Of a stretch of 31,580 nt of DNA, positions 15,619 to 22,937 are shown piece after piece. Numbering within the stretch: position 1 is the first letter of the stretch; every line of letters begins with the position of its first letter. Made by a program: the position numbers and the translations under genes. The DNA is from JAIPJO01 sp035269015 (GTDB taxonomy: Bacteria > Patescibacteriota > Patescibacteriia > Patescibacteriales > UBA12465). The stretch spans positions 1 through 31,580 of the forward strand of contig DATFJU010000011.1 of NCBI GenBank assembly GCA_035269015.1, given 5' to 3'. The notes below the pieces were generated by a model. It had not been told where the DNA came from. It ran no database searches and worked only from the letters and a program-made list of their open reading frames with translations.

Positions 15619-16968
15619 TTAAGAGCTCATCATCCGAAGCTCAGCTCCTTCTATTAATTCGGAGTAGGTTGTAATCTTAATATTTTTATGTGTGCTTTTC
15701 AGTTCTCCATATGCTTGCCACATATTGACTTCGTACTCTTCTCTAGTCCTTGGTTTCTTGCCAACCAAACTATCGTAATCTTTTGCTATACGATGGATAC
15801 TCCCAATTATTACAGTGGCACTTGGTCTAATTATATTTAATTCTACACTACCTCCAATTTCTTGATTTATATATTCTTTGATTGTCTTTCCTTGTATTTT
15901 ATAATCTGAATCATGATCTTTATATAGAGTAGTTATATATCTTTCAGATTGACCAATGGCCACAGATAAATCTTTAGATGGATAAAATTTATTTCTATTT
16001 TGATCAAATTCTAAAACATACACATCGGGTCTTTTCAGCTCAACTATTTCAACATCAGATAAGTTATCTACTAAAATAATATCAAATTGTACCCTTGGTA
16101 ACATTGATGTCACATATTTATCCGTATTAAACAAAGCGGGAACGCCAAATATAATATTTTTCCCATAATCAGTTAATATTTTTTCCATCAAATGTTCTGG
16201 TCCTGTAACGCTTATCTTTGGATAATTAAAATACTCTTTCCCATATTCTTTAGCTAATGACTTATCAAATTTTGGCTCATCTGTAATTTTTCTTAAAATA
16301 CTAAGCAACCAACTAGTTTGTTTGTTGATTTCTTGCGTGATGACAATTTTGCTATCATCACCGACCTCCAACTTATCCGTCAACATTAATACGTCAGAAC
16401 TAGTGAGTTGATCACTCGAAATAATTTCTCTTAATAACAATCCATAATCTCTTTCAACTCCAACTTCTTGTATATTATTCAAGTAAAAATCTTTTTTTAG
16501 AAATGGAATAATTCTATTTTTTACTCTAATATTTTTATCAACAGCTTCTTCTTTATTTATATGAATTATAGTTGAATATAATTCTTTAGTAATAGATACG
16601 ACGCCATTTGAAATCTGATTTAGCTCTGAGCCAATTTTTATTTCATTTATATTTTCAACATAATCTTTTAAAATATAAAATATTACTTTAGCGCCAGATG
16701 GTGGTTTTAATAAATTGCTACTTAATAAGTTTATATTTTCATGATTTAATAATATTGTAACTTTATAATCATCTTCATAAAATGGATTTATTTTAAAAGG
16801 TGAAACTCGAGTCAGCCCGTAGGAAATCTTATTATCATCAAAAGAAAATACTTCTCTTTCTTTAAAACAAATAACATTATTTAATCTTGTTATGAAATCG
16901 TCATTAAGTAATTTATTTATTTTAGTTTCAATTTTCTCCTCAACGGTTTTTAGGTATTTTCTGCTCAT
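15619..16968 (-). CDS. Shedu-type anti-phage nuclease (DUF4263, PD-(D/E)XK fold)
   Basis: A 449-residue protein beginning at MSRKYLKTVEEK. This start gives an ATGA overlap with the preceding stop, whereas the longer frame would overlap by 37 bases. The C-terminal third carries a nuclease core typical of Shedu: QFDIILVDN with Asp296, EIVELKRPD with Glu310 and Lys312, and IGQSERY with Gln340, followed by RPSATVIIGS, the strand usually found late in the family. Shedu (SduA) is a single-gene defence system that cuts or nicks DNA on infection. The N-terminal 250 residues are family-specific and may sense the trigger. It is the fourth gene of an operon headed by an S24 repressor. Confidence 0.82.
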   Translation of the reverse strand: MSRKYLKTVEEKIETKINKLLNDDFITRLNNVICFKEREVFSFDDNKISYGLTRVSPFKINPFYEDDYKVTILLNHENINLLSSNLLKPPSGAKVIFYILKDYVENINEIKIGSELNQISNGVVSITKELYSTIIHINKEEAVDKNIRVKNRIIPFLKKDFYLNNIQEVGVERDYGLLLREIISSDQLTSSDVLMLTDKLEVGDDSKIVITQEINKQTSWLLSILRKITDEPKFDKSLAKEYGKEYFNYPKISVTGPEHLMEKILTDYGKNIIFGVPALFNTDKYVTSMLPRVQFDIILVDNLSDVEIVELKRPDVYVLEFDQNRNKFYPSKDLSVAIGQSERYITTLYKDHDSDYKIQGKTIKEYINQEIGGSVELNIIRPSATVIIGSIHRIAKDYDSLVGKKPRTREEYEVNMWQAYGELKSTHKNIKITTYSELIEGAELRMMSS

Positions 16969-17642
16969 ATTTTTTTCATAAGGTTTATTTTTTGCAAACA
17001 TTTAAAATTAAAAAAGCCTTCAGCTCTTACTTCGAACTTAAATTCTCCATTTAAATGTTGCCTATGTTTTTGATTTGTAAAAGATAAAAAATAATATTCA
17101 TTACTTTTTCGACTATGTTTGGTTAGAGTTAAAAAATATAAGTGCAAAAAATGATAATTTTTGAAAAATTTCTTAACAAAGTCTTTCCACTCAAAAATAT
17201 CGTTAAAATTTTCTGACTTAATATCACTTAAAACAAACAGAGATTGATCAGCCTCATATTCCGAACCATTATTTTTTGATTTATTAATATAATTAAGAAT
17301 ATAATCGTTCATACTCTGGTAGACATCTCTTTTCAAATAACACCCTGGTAAATATACTTGTTCAATTTTTTCATAATATATTATTTTATTTGTATTATCC
17401 ATAATTGCAACTGCACCATCATCAGATATTTGTTTTTCTGTTGTAAAAACCCATTTATTATCGGCATTCAAAAAAGTCCTAAACTCCGAAAGAACGCATA
17501 AACCAAAAACTTCTCTAAGAGATAATTGATATTTATTTATTTTTTTTGATTTTTTTAATAAATTTCTCCCAAAAGACAAAACCATTGGGAATATTTCTAT
17601 TGCAACATTTTTATGGATAAAAACCTGTGTTTTGATATTCAT
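16965..17642 (-). CDS. Unknown protein translationally coupled to the Shedu nuclease
   Basis: A 225-residue protein with no motif that I recognise. It is rich in aromatic and basic residues (FFKNYHFLHLYFLTLTKHSR, EYYFLSFTNQKHRQH) and has a middle segment with YLPGCYLKRDVY. There is no signal peptide or membrane helix. Its stop TGA overlaps the ATG of the Shedu gene (ATGA), a strong sign that the two products are made together and perhaps interact. It could be a sensor or regulator of the nuclease, or a second effector. It starts 56 bases after the PIN-domain gene. Confidence 0.75.
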   Translation of the reverse strand: MNIKTQVFIHKNVAIEIFPMVLSFGRNLLKKSKKINKYQLSLREVFGLCVLSEFRTFLNADNKWVFTTEKQISDDGAVAIMDNTNKIIYYEKIEQVYLPGCYLKRDVYQSMNDYILNYINKSKNNGSEYEADQSLFVLSDIKSENFNDIFEWKDFVKKFFKNYHFLHLYFLTLTKHSRKSNEYYFLSFTNQKHRQHLNGEFKFEVRAEGFFNFKCLQKINLMKKI

Positions 17643-17698
17643 AATAAAAAATTAATTCACCTTTTACATATTAGAATGACTTTACCACTCATTATTTA

Positions 17699-19594
17699 TT
17701 AATCAGCAATATCTAATTTCCTCTTATTTTTAATAATACAACGCTGAATAATTTTATTTTCAATATTAATCCTCATGGTTGAAAATTTACAACGAGGAGG
17801 CATCCAGTTACTAAAATTTTGTGGAAGAAAATCTTTTTTAAAAAGTAATTCCAATAAAATAAATATTAAAACAATTAAGGAAATTGATAATAGATACAAA
17901 TTTATGTATAAAAATATAACCAGGGGAACGACTAAGATAATAAAGGATATGATAATCACAAAATTAATTACCCTAGATACTTTTATTTTACAATCTTTTT
18001 CTATATTTTTAGCAACATTGAACAAGCGTTCTTCTTGTTTTTTGATTTTATCTTCATTCTCTTTTTGTTTTATCTCCATTTTTTGTAATTCAACTTTTTT
18101 TTGCCCTATCCTTTCGTCGTTGAATATTTCTTGTATACCGTCCTCCCCTTTTTCTCTTAATATACTTCCTGTTTCTTCATAAGACATAATTAAATCAATA
18201 TCATCATCAGATATATTGCTTTTTGCTTTTTGCTTTTTTAATTCATTGATAAATTTATCCCACAAAGACGAGCTAATTCTATTTTCGTTCATTTGCGTAA
18301 TAAGTAAATTTCTAACAAAAATATTGTCATCGTGTTTCCTTATTTTTTTAAGCCATAGGATTCCAGTTAATTGGTTTCTTAATATTACTTCTGGAATGGT
18401 TTTATTTTTACTATGAGAAAACTCTTGATTATTAAATATGGACAACTTTCTATCAGCAGATAAGAATATTTCTCTAGATTTTTCTATAAGCGAGCTTGTA
18501 CCTCCTTTTCTCAATTTTCTAATAGCTAAAATTGCAGCTATATCATGCTTTATAGATTCAATATTTTTATCTGGCTTTTCTCTTTGCAACCCTTCTATTT
18601 GTTCATCTTTTTTTTCTAAAAGTGAATCTATATCATAAGAATAATTAATACCAATACCTAGTTCACTTATCTTTTCCTCAATATTTTCAATAACCGACAA
18701 CAGATCTGTTTTTGAATAACCATTTCTTTTTAAAATGTGATAAATAGAATTTACTTTTATATACTTTGAGTAATAAGGCTCTTGGTCTAAATACCCTCTT
18801 AATGTTTTAATTATTTCGTCTTTAGTAAAATTAAATATTTTTAAATTTATGCCCAGAGATTTAATGATATCAATTAATTCTTTTGTCGGTTGGTTAAATT
18901 CATCTTCATGAAAACACATTAAACTAAAAACTATATTTGTATCTAAATATACATTTAGATTTTTAAATTTGGCGCCTATATTTGTTCTGTTCTCCAAAAC
19001 AGACTTTGCAATTATTTCCCCAAAAAGAATAGATTTTAATCTTTCATAGTTCGTAGGATCTTGTTTTTCTGTTAATATGAAATAATCTGTAAAATATTTT
19101 GAAATACCATTTCCACGCCTATAACCATTACTACTTCCGTTTGATAGAATAAAAGACGCTTCTTCAGCGCTTTCTTCTATAAAAAGATTTAATTCTTCTA
19201 TTATTTTACTCTCAGTATATTCATTATTTGTTTTTTCTCTTAAAAAATTTTTGATACTAAGGATTAGTGCATTATTTTCTCTTTCCTTTATCTTTAGATC
19301 CTCTTCTATTTTGTTTTGCAAGCTAACACCCTCTTCCGTCAACGATATAAAACCATTTTTTAAATTCTCATATTTAATTAATTTATTTTTATTAAGCCTT
19401 TTCGCTATTGTTTGCAAAATATCAATAGGCAAATTAACTTTATATTTTTCAAGTACTGTATTCTGTAAATTAGCTAATGAGCTATTTTTTTGACTTTCTA
19501 TGGATCTTAAAAACAAACGGGAAAATACATCAATCAAATCATGGCCTGAGGCATAAAAAGTTTGTAATGATGCCAATATTGTAATCTTATTCAT
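17699..19594 (-). CDS. PIN-domain nuclease with winged-helix N-terminus and C-terminal membrane hairpin
   Basis: A 631-residue protein starting at MNKITILASLQ, which leaves a 10-base gap to the repressor gene. Residues 55-100 look like a winged helix (ILQTIAKRLNKNKLIKY, then ISLTEEGV). A PIN-like fold follows with its acidic residues in order: Asp218 in VYLDTNIVFS, Glu260 in FTKDEI, Asp351 in KHDIAAILAIRK and Asp381 in FLSADRKLSIF, the usual metal site of PIN ribonucleases. A long coiled coil spans about 490-535, and two membrane helices lie at about 543-563 and 565-585, with a basic cytosolic tail. The whole suggests a membrane-tethered RNase kept under the repressor upstream, possibly an abortive-infection effector. 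I know no named family with this full layout. Confidence 0.75.
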   Translation of the reverse strand: MNKITILASLQTFYASGHDLIDVFSRLFLRSIESQKNSSLANLQNTVLEKYKVNLPIDILQTIAKRLNKNKLIKYENLKNGFISLTEEGVSLQNKIEEDLKIKERENNALILSIKNFLREKTNNEYTESKIIEELNLFIEESAEEASFILSNGSSNGYRRGNGISKYFTDYFILTEKQDPTNYERLKSILFGEIIAKSVLENRTNIGAKFKNLNVYLDTNIVFSLMCFHEDEFNQPTKELIDIIKSLGINLKIFNFTKDEIIKTLRGYLDQEPYYSKYIKVNSIYHILKRNGYSKTDLLSVIENIEEKISELGIGINYSYDIDSLLEKKDEQIEGLQREKPDKNIESIKHDIAAILAIRKLRKGGTSSLIEKSREIFLSADRKLSIFNNQEFSHSKNKTIPEVILRNQLTGILWLKKIRKHDDNIFVRNLLITQMNENRISSSLWDKFINELKKQKAKSNISDDDIDLIMSYEETGSILREKGEDGIQEIFNDERIGQKKVELQKMEIKQKENEDKIKKQEERLFNVAKNIEKDCKIKVSRVINFVIIISFIILVVPLVIFLYINLYLLSISLIVLIFILLELLFKKDFLPQNFSNWMPPRCKFSTMRINIENKIIQRCIIKNKRKLDIAD

Positions 19595-19604
19595 AAATTT
19601 TAAA

Positions 19605-20270
19605 TTAATTTTTAACAACCCTAACTACAACACCATTAACGAAGTAACCGAGTGGACCTAAATCATCTTGATGTAATATTATTGGGGCTATGTTTAAAGT
19701 GGACTCAGAAACCAATCTGATTTCTTTTCTTTTTTTATCTTTATAAAACTTTTTAAAATTTGCAGATCCGTCTATAACAGACAAAACATAATCCTCATCA
19801 TCTGGAATTTTTTTACAATCAACAATCAAATAATCTCCATCTTCAACATTCTCTCCATTAATATTTGCTTTATTCAAAGAATCGCCTACTGCCTGAACAG
19901 CAATAAGGTTTTCTGGGCTTGAAAAATTAAATACGTTTTTTGATATCTTTAGATAACCTCTAATTTGCTCACTTGCTATCTCTAGTGCTGGGCCACAATT
20001 AGCAGAGCCAACTATCGGAATACTTATTAAGTTATCCACAGCAAAACCTTTTAACTCTGCAACCTTTTCCTTTTTCTGGCTTGGATCTATATAAATTAGG
20101 TTCTTTTTTCTTAACTGCTCAAGGTGATATTTTATCTTAAAAAGGTGGTCAATTTTATAATTATATTCCTTTTCTAAACCATTTCTTATCTCTGTTAATG
20201 TCATACTAGAAATATTGTTTTTTCTAGCAAAATTAAGGATTTTTTCCTGAATTTCATTTAATTTTTTCAT
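19605..20270 (-). CDS. LexA-like S24 autoproteolytic repressor
   Basis: A 221-residue regulator. Residues 1-65 form a winged helix-turn-helix (MTLTEIRNGLEKEYNYK, then YHLEQLRKKNLIYI). Residues 80-220 are an S24 peptidase domain with the cleavage pair Cys92-Gly93 in SANCGPA (Cys-Gly as in UmuD rather than Ala-Gly), the nucleophile Ser131 in AVGDSLN and the general base Lys173 in ANFKKFY. Such proteins cleave themselves when RecA is activated by DNA damage. It heads the leftward PIN/Shedu operon and faces the rightward phage-like genes across a 155-base control region rich in repeated half-sites, so it probably represses one or both directions. Confidence 0.9.
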   Translation of the reverse strand: MKKLNEIQEKILNFARKNNISSMTLTEIRNGLEKEYNYKIDHLFKIKYHLEQLRKKNLIYIDPSQKKEKVAELKGFAVDNLISIPIVGSANCGPALEIASEQIRGYLKISKNVFNFSSPENLIAVQAVGDSLNKANINGENVEDGDYLIVDCKKIPDDEDYVLSVIDGSANFKKFYKDKKRKEIRLVSESTLNIAPIILHQDDLGPLGYFVNGVVVRVVKN

Positions 20271-20311
20271 AAATAATACTTATTTTATAAACCTTTTTAT
20301 AAACTATCTAA

Positions 20312-20340
20312 ATTTTAACAAAAATGTTATTCTAAGTCAA
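20312..20340 (-). promoter_or_regulatory. Promoter of the repressor/PIN/Shedu operon with downstream operator-like repeats
   Basis: On the minus strand, a -35 of TTGACT (20340-20335), a 17-base spacer and a -10 of TAAAAT (20317-20312). Just downstream of the expected start lie two perfect copies of TTTTATAAAC (plus strand 20283-20292 and 20295-20304), each holding the palindrome TTTATAAA and placed where a repressor could block transcription. Confidence 0.65.
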
Positions 20341-20363
20341 GTTATTTATTTATATTTTTGATA

Positions 20364-20406
20364 ATATTGACTTTTTTGATAAAGTGATATAAAATGTCAA
20401 TATAAT
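20364..20406 (+). promoter_or_regulatory. Rightward control region with inverted repeat over the promoter
   Basis: ATATTGAC (20364-20371) and GTCAATAT (20396-20403) form a perfect 8-bp inverted repeat flanking possible -10 boxes TATAAA (20388-20393) and TATAAT (20401-20406). TTGACT at 20367 may be the -35, although the 15-base spacing to TATAAA is short. The layout suggests an operator overlapping the promoter of the DUF2188 gene. Confidence 0.45.
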
Positions 20407-20425
20407 AAAATTTAATCATAAAAAT

Positions 20426-20668
20426 ATGCCAAATTACCACGTAACAAAAAATAAAGACGCTAATACTTGGAATATCAAAAAAGGTGGCGCTGAAAGAGTT
20501 AGCGGAATAGCTGACACTCAAAGGGAGGCGGAGCAGATGGCTAAGCAATTCTGCTCCAATGCTGGTGGTGGAGAAGTAAGAATCTATGGGCTAGACGGAA
20601 AAATAAGAGATAGTGATACAGTTAAGCCAGGAAACGACCCCTGCCCTCCAAAAGACAAAAAATATTAA
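20426..20668 (+). CDS. DUF2188 family small protein
   Basis: An 80-residue protein matching the short DUF2188 domain: YHVTKNKDANTWNIKKGGAE at the start, then a helix with TQREAEQMAKQFCSNAGGGE and VRIYGLDGKIRDSDT at the end. DUF2188 proteins are small, widespread in phages, plasmids and genomic islands, and have no established function. It is the first rightward gene from the divergent control region and ends 9 bases before the next gene, so the two form a pair. Confidence 0.85.
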   Translation: MPNYHVTKNKDANTWNIKKGGAERVSGIADTQREAEQMAKQFCSNAGGGEVRIYGLDGKIRDSDTVKPGNDPCPPKDKKY

Positions 20669-20677
20669 AATATAAAT

Positions 20678-21076
20678 ATGCAATATGAATTAGAACTAAA
20701 ACCATTTATCAGAAAAGTGGGGCTCAAATATAAAATAATTTATATTACAGATATAAAGCTCCACTCTTCTAAAAGGCGACCTACAAAATCAGTTGTAGAG
20801 AAAATAAAAAAATCCTCTTCTACTAACAAGCCGTCGAGGCTATATGGTTTTAAAGTCGATGAATTTAAAGACAAAAAAAATACTGACGAAATAGTAATAG
20901 ATATTATTCAAAGAGATCCTAACTTATTTAATTATATCCAAGAAGAAAGAGAAAGGGGCTATGGAATACTACTTAGAATACCAGATGGAGGGGTTCCTAT
21001 TATACTTGGAGATGATACGTTAGAATTTATGGAAAGTAAAAATGGAAAAAGAGTATTAAGAGGTTCAAATAAATAA
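20678..21076 (+). CDS. Unknown 132-residue protein paired with the DUF2188 gene
   Basis: A soluble, highly charged protein with a beta-rich start (YELELKPFIRKVGLKYKIIY), a basic central part (HSSKRRPTKS) and an alpha/beta end (YGILLRIPDGGVPIILGDD). I do not recognise the family. It lies 9 bases after the DUF2188 gene and before the long terminator-like hairpin, so these two genes may form a complete short transcript separate from the terminase genes. A regulatory or anti-defence role would fit the position but is unsupported. Confidence 0.65.
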   Translation: MQYELELKPFIRKVGLKYKIIYITDIKLHSSKRRPTKSVVEKIKKSSSTNKPSRLYGFKVDEFKDKKNTDEIVIDIIQRDPNLFNYIQEERERGYGILLRIPDGGVPIILGDDTLEFMESKNGKRVLRGSNK

Positions 21077-21137
21077 TAAATTAACAATTTATATAACGCG
21101 TAGTAAAAAGTAGAATAGTGTATCGCCTAAAAACCAT

Positions 21138-21211
21138 GCCTATTCCGCGCAAGAAACAGTTTTAAGATAATTTTTATCTTTGTCTGTTTCGTGTGCGGAA
21201 TAGGCTTTTTT
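21138..21211 (+). terminator. Very long three-tier hairpin with T tract ahead of the ParB-methyltransferase gene
   Basis: The outer stem is GCCTATTCCGC (21138-21148) with GCGGAATAGGC (21195-21205), 11 bp perfect. The middle stem is GAAACAG (21153-21159) with CTGTTTC (21184-21190), joined to the outer stem with one mismatch. The inner stem is AAGATAA (21164-21170) with TTATCTT (21174-21180). Six T residues follow at 21206-21211. It is far longer and more GC-rich than the other terminators here. It ends the DUF2188 pair, and because it lies 36 bases before the next start codon it could also be an attenuator of the terminase genes. Confidence 0.8.
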
Positions 21212-21247
21212 GTTTATCTGCACTGATTAATAATTAACATTAAAATT

Positions 21248-22528
21248 ATGTCGCAGGAAAAATTACAATGGCACACAGTGCAAAAAAGAGTTAATGACTT
21301 GATTCCCCAGGAAGTTAACCCTAGAAAAATTACTGACAAGCAAATGGCAGATATCAAAAAATCTTTAACTAAATTTAATTTAGTTGAAATTCCAGCGCTA
21401 GATCTTGATAATAAGATTTTAGCTGGGCATCAAAGAATTAAAGCTCTTCAATTATTAGGTCGAGGTGAAAAGTTAATCGACGTTAGAATTCCTAATCGCA
21501 AGTTAAGCGAAGACGAAGCCAAGAGATACTTAATCGCTAGCAACGCTTTAGGCGGTGATTGGGATTTTGAAAAATTAAAATCTTTTGATCTAGATTTATT
21601 AACCGATATTGGCTTTGATAATCTAGAATTATTTAAATTTTGGGATAAAGAATTAGAGGTTAAAGACGAAGATTTCAATATCGAGGAAGAATTAAAGAAA
21701 ATAAAGAAAGCTAAAACTAAACTTGGTGATTTAATTCATCTAGGTCCTCATAAGATACTTTGCGGAGACTCCACTAACCCTGATAATCTCAAAAGATTAT
21801 TTGGTGGTGATAAGGCTTCAATGATATTCTCCGACCCAGTCTATAATTTAAATCTTAACTATTCTAAAGGAATTGGAGGAAAAAGTGAATATGGTGGAGA
21901 GGTTCGTGATAATAGGAGTTATGAGGAGTATAAAAGTTTTATTAAAAATTCCCTCCTATCTGCACTACCAAATACTAAAGATGATTGTCATGTATTTTAT
22001 TGGTGCGACCAAACTTATATCGGTCTTTTTCAAGAATTATATCGAGAATTAGGGATAGCTAACAAAAGGGTTTGCTTGTGGTTAAAAAATTCACAAACTC
22101 CAACACATAAAGTCGCATTTAATAAGTGCTATGAACCCGCCGTTTATGGAATTAAGGGTAGGCCATATATTAATCCTGAGATTTTAAATTACAACGAAGT
22201 CTTAAATAAAGAATTAGGAACGGGAAATCAGATGCTTGAGGATATTTATGATTCTTTAGATATTTGGCTTACTAAACGTATTTCAGGCAAAGATTACGAA
22301 CATGCCACCAGCAAGCCACCTAAGCTCTATGAGAAGGCTATAAGGCGTTGTGCTAAACCCGGAGACATCATTTTAGATTCCTTTGCTGGTTCAGGGTCTT
22401 CTATAATAGCCGGAGAGCAACTCAAAAGAAAAGTTTATGCTATGGAGCTTGAACCAATCTTTTGTGACTTAATAATTAAAAGATACAGGAAGTTAACTGG
22501 AAGAAAGGAGGTGGTGGAACATGTCTAA
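21248..22528 (+). CDS. Phage-type DNA methyltransferase with ParB-like N-terminal domain
   Basis: A 426-residue fusion. Residues 12-110 form a ParB/sulfiredoxin-like domain (EVNPRKITDKQMADIKKSL, then ILAGHQRIKALQLLG). Residues 165-420 form an amino-methyltransferase of the beta class: catalytic motif SDPVYNL at 195-201 (DPVY in place of the usual DPPY) comes first and the SAM-binding motif DSFAGSGSS near 377-385 comes last. Such ParB-methylase proteins sit beside terminase genes in many phages, where they modify phage DNA or act with packaging. The stop overlaps the small terminase gene by 8 bases. Confidence 0.9.
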   Translation: MSQEKLQWHTVQKRVNDLIPQEVNPRKITDKQMADIKKSLTKFNLVEIPALDLDNKILAGHQRIKALQLLGRGEKLIDVRIPNRKLSEDEAKRYLIASNALGGDWDFEKLKSFDLDLLTDIGFDNLELFKFWDKELEVKDEDFNIEEELKKIKKAKTKLGDLIHLGPHKILCGDSTNPDNLKRLFGGDKASMIFSDPVYNLNLNYSKGIGGKSEYGGEVRDNRSYEEYKSFIKNSLLSALPNTKDDCHVFYWCDQTYIGLFQELYRELGIANKRVCLWLKNSQTPTHKVAFNKCYEPAVYGIKGRPYINPEILNYNEVLNKELGTGNQMLEDIYDSLDIWLTKRISGKDYEHATSKPPKLYEKAIRRCAKPGDIILDSFAGSGSSIIAGEQLKRKVYAMELEPIFCDLIIKRYRKLTGRKEVVEHV

Positions 22529-22937
22529 GAAAAACCGCCTTCAAGAAAATTTTTTTGAAGAGTTAAGAAAGGTGCCAATTGTTTTAGTGGCCTGCGAAAA
22601 ATCAGGAATCTCAAGAAATAGTGTATATCGCTGGAAACGTGAAGACAAAAAGTTTGCCAGTAAAATGGAGGAGGCTCTAGCTGAAGGAGAGGCACTAGTA
22701 AATGACATGAGCGAAAGCCAATTATTAACTTTAATTAAAGAAAAGAATTGGTCAGCTATTAGTTTTTGGCTTCGGCACAGAAATCCGAAGTTCAAAGAAA
22801 AAATTGAAGTAACTTCAAAAATAGAAGGTAGCGATGCGTTAACTCCTGCTCAAGCTAAAGTTGTTAAGCATGCTTTAAAAATGGCAAAAATATTGCCAAG
22901 TAAAAAATTAATTAATAAAAAATATGAAGAAAAGTAA
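22521..22937 (+). CDS. Small terminase subunit-like DNA-binding protein
   Basis: A 138-residue protein with an N-terminal helix-turn-helix (VPIVLVACEKSGISRNSVYRW), a helical middle (EEALAEGEALVNDMSESQLL) and the segment AISFWLRHRNPKFKEKIE, the pattern of phBC6A51-type helix-turn-helix proteins that lie before the large terminase. It would recognise the packaging site. A strong ribosome-binding site (GGAGGTGG, about 22506-22513) lies inside the end of the methyltransferase gene. Its own end overlaps the large terminase gene by 14 bases. Confidence 0.85.
   Translation: MSKKNRLQENFFEELRKVPIVLVACEKSGISRNSVYRWKREDKKFASKMEEALAEGEALVNDMSESQLLTLIKEKNWSAISFWLRHRNPKFKEKIEVTSKIEGSDALTPAQAKVVKHALKMAKILPSKKLINKKYEEK

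Noticed and set aside
17775..18638. Three rightward frames of 66-135 codons
   Set aside because: All lie antisense to the PIN-domain gene, whose frame carries the motifs.
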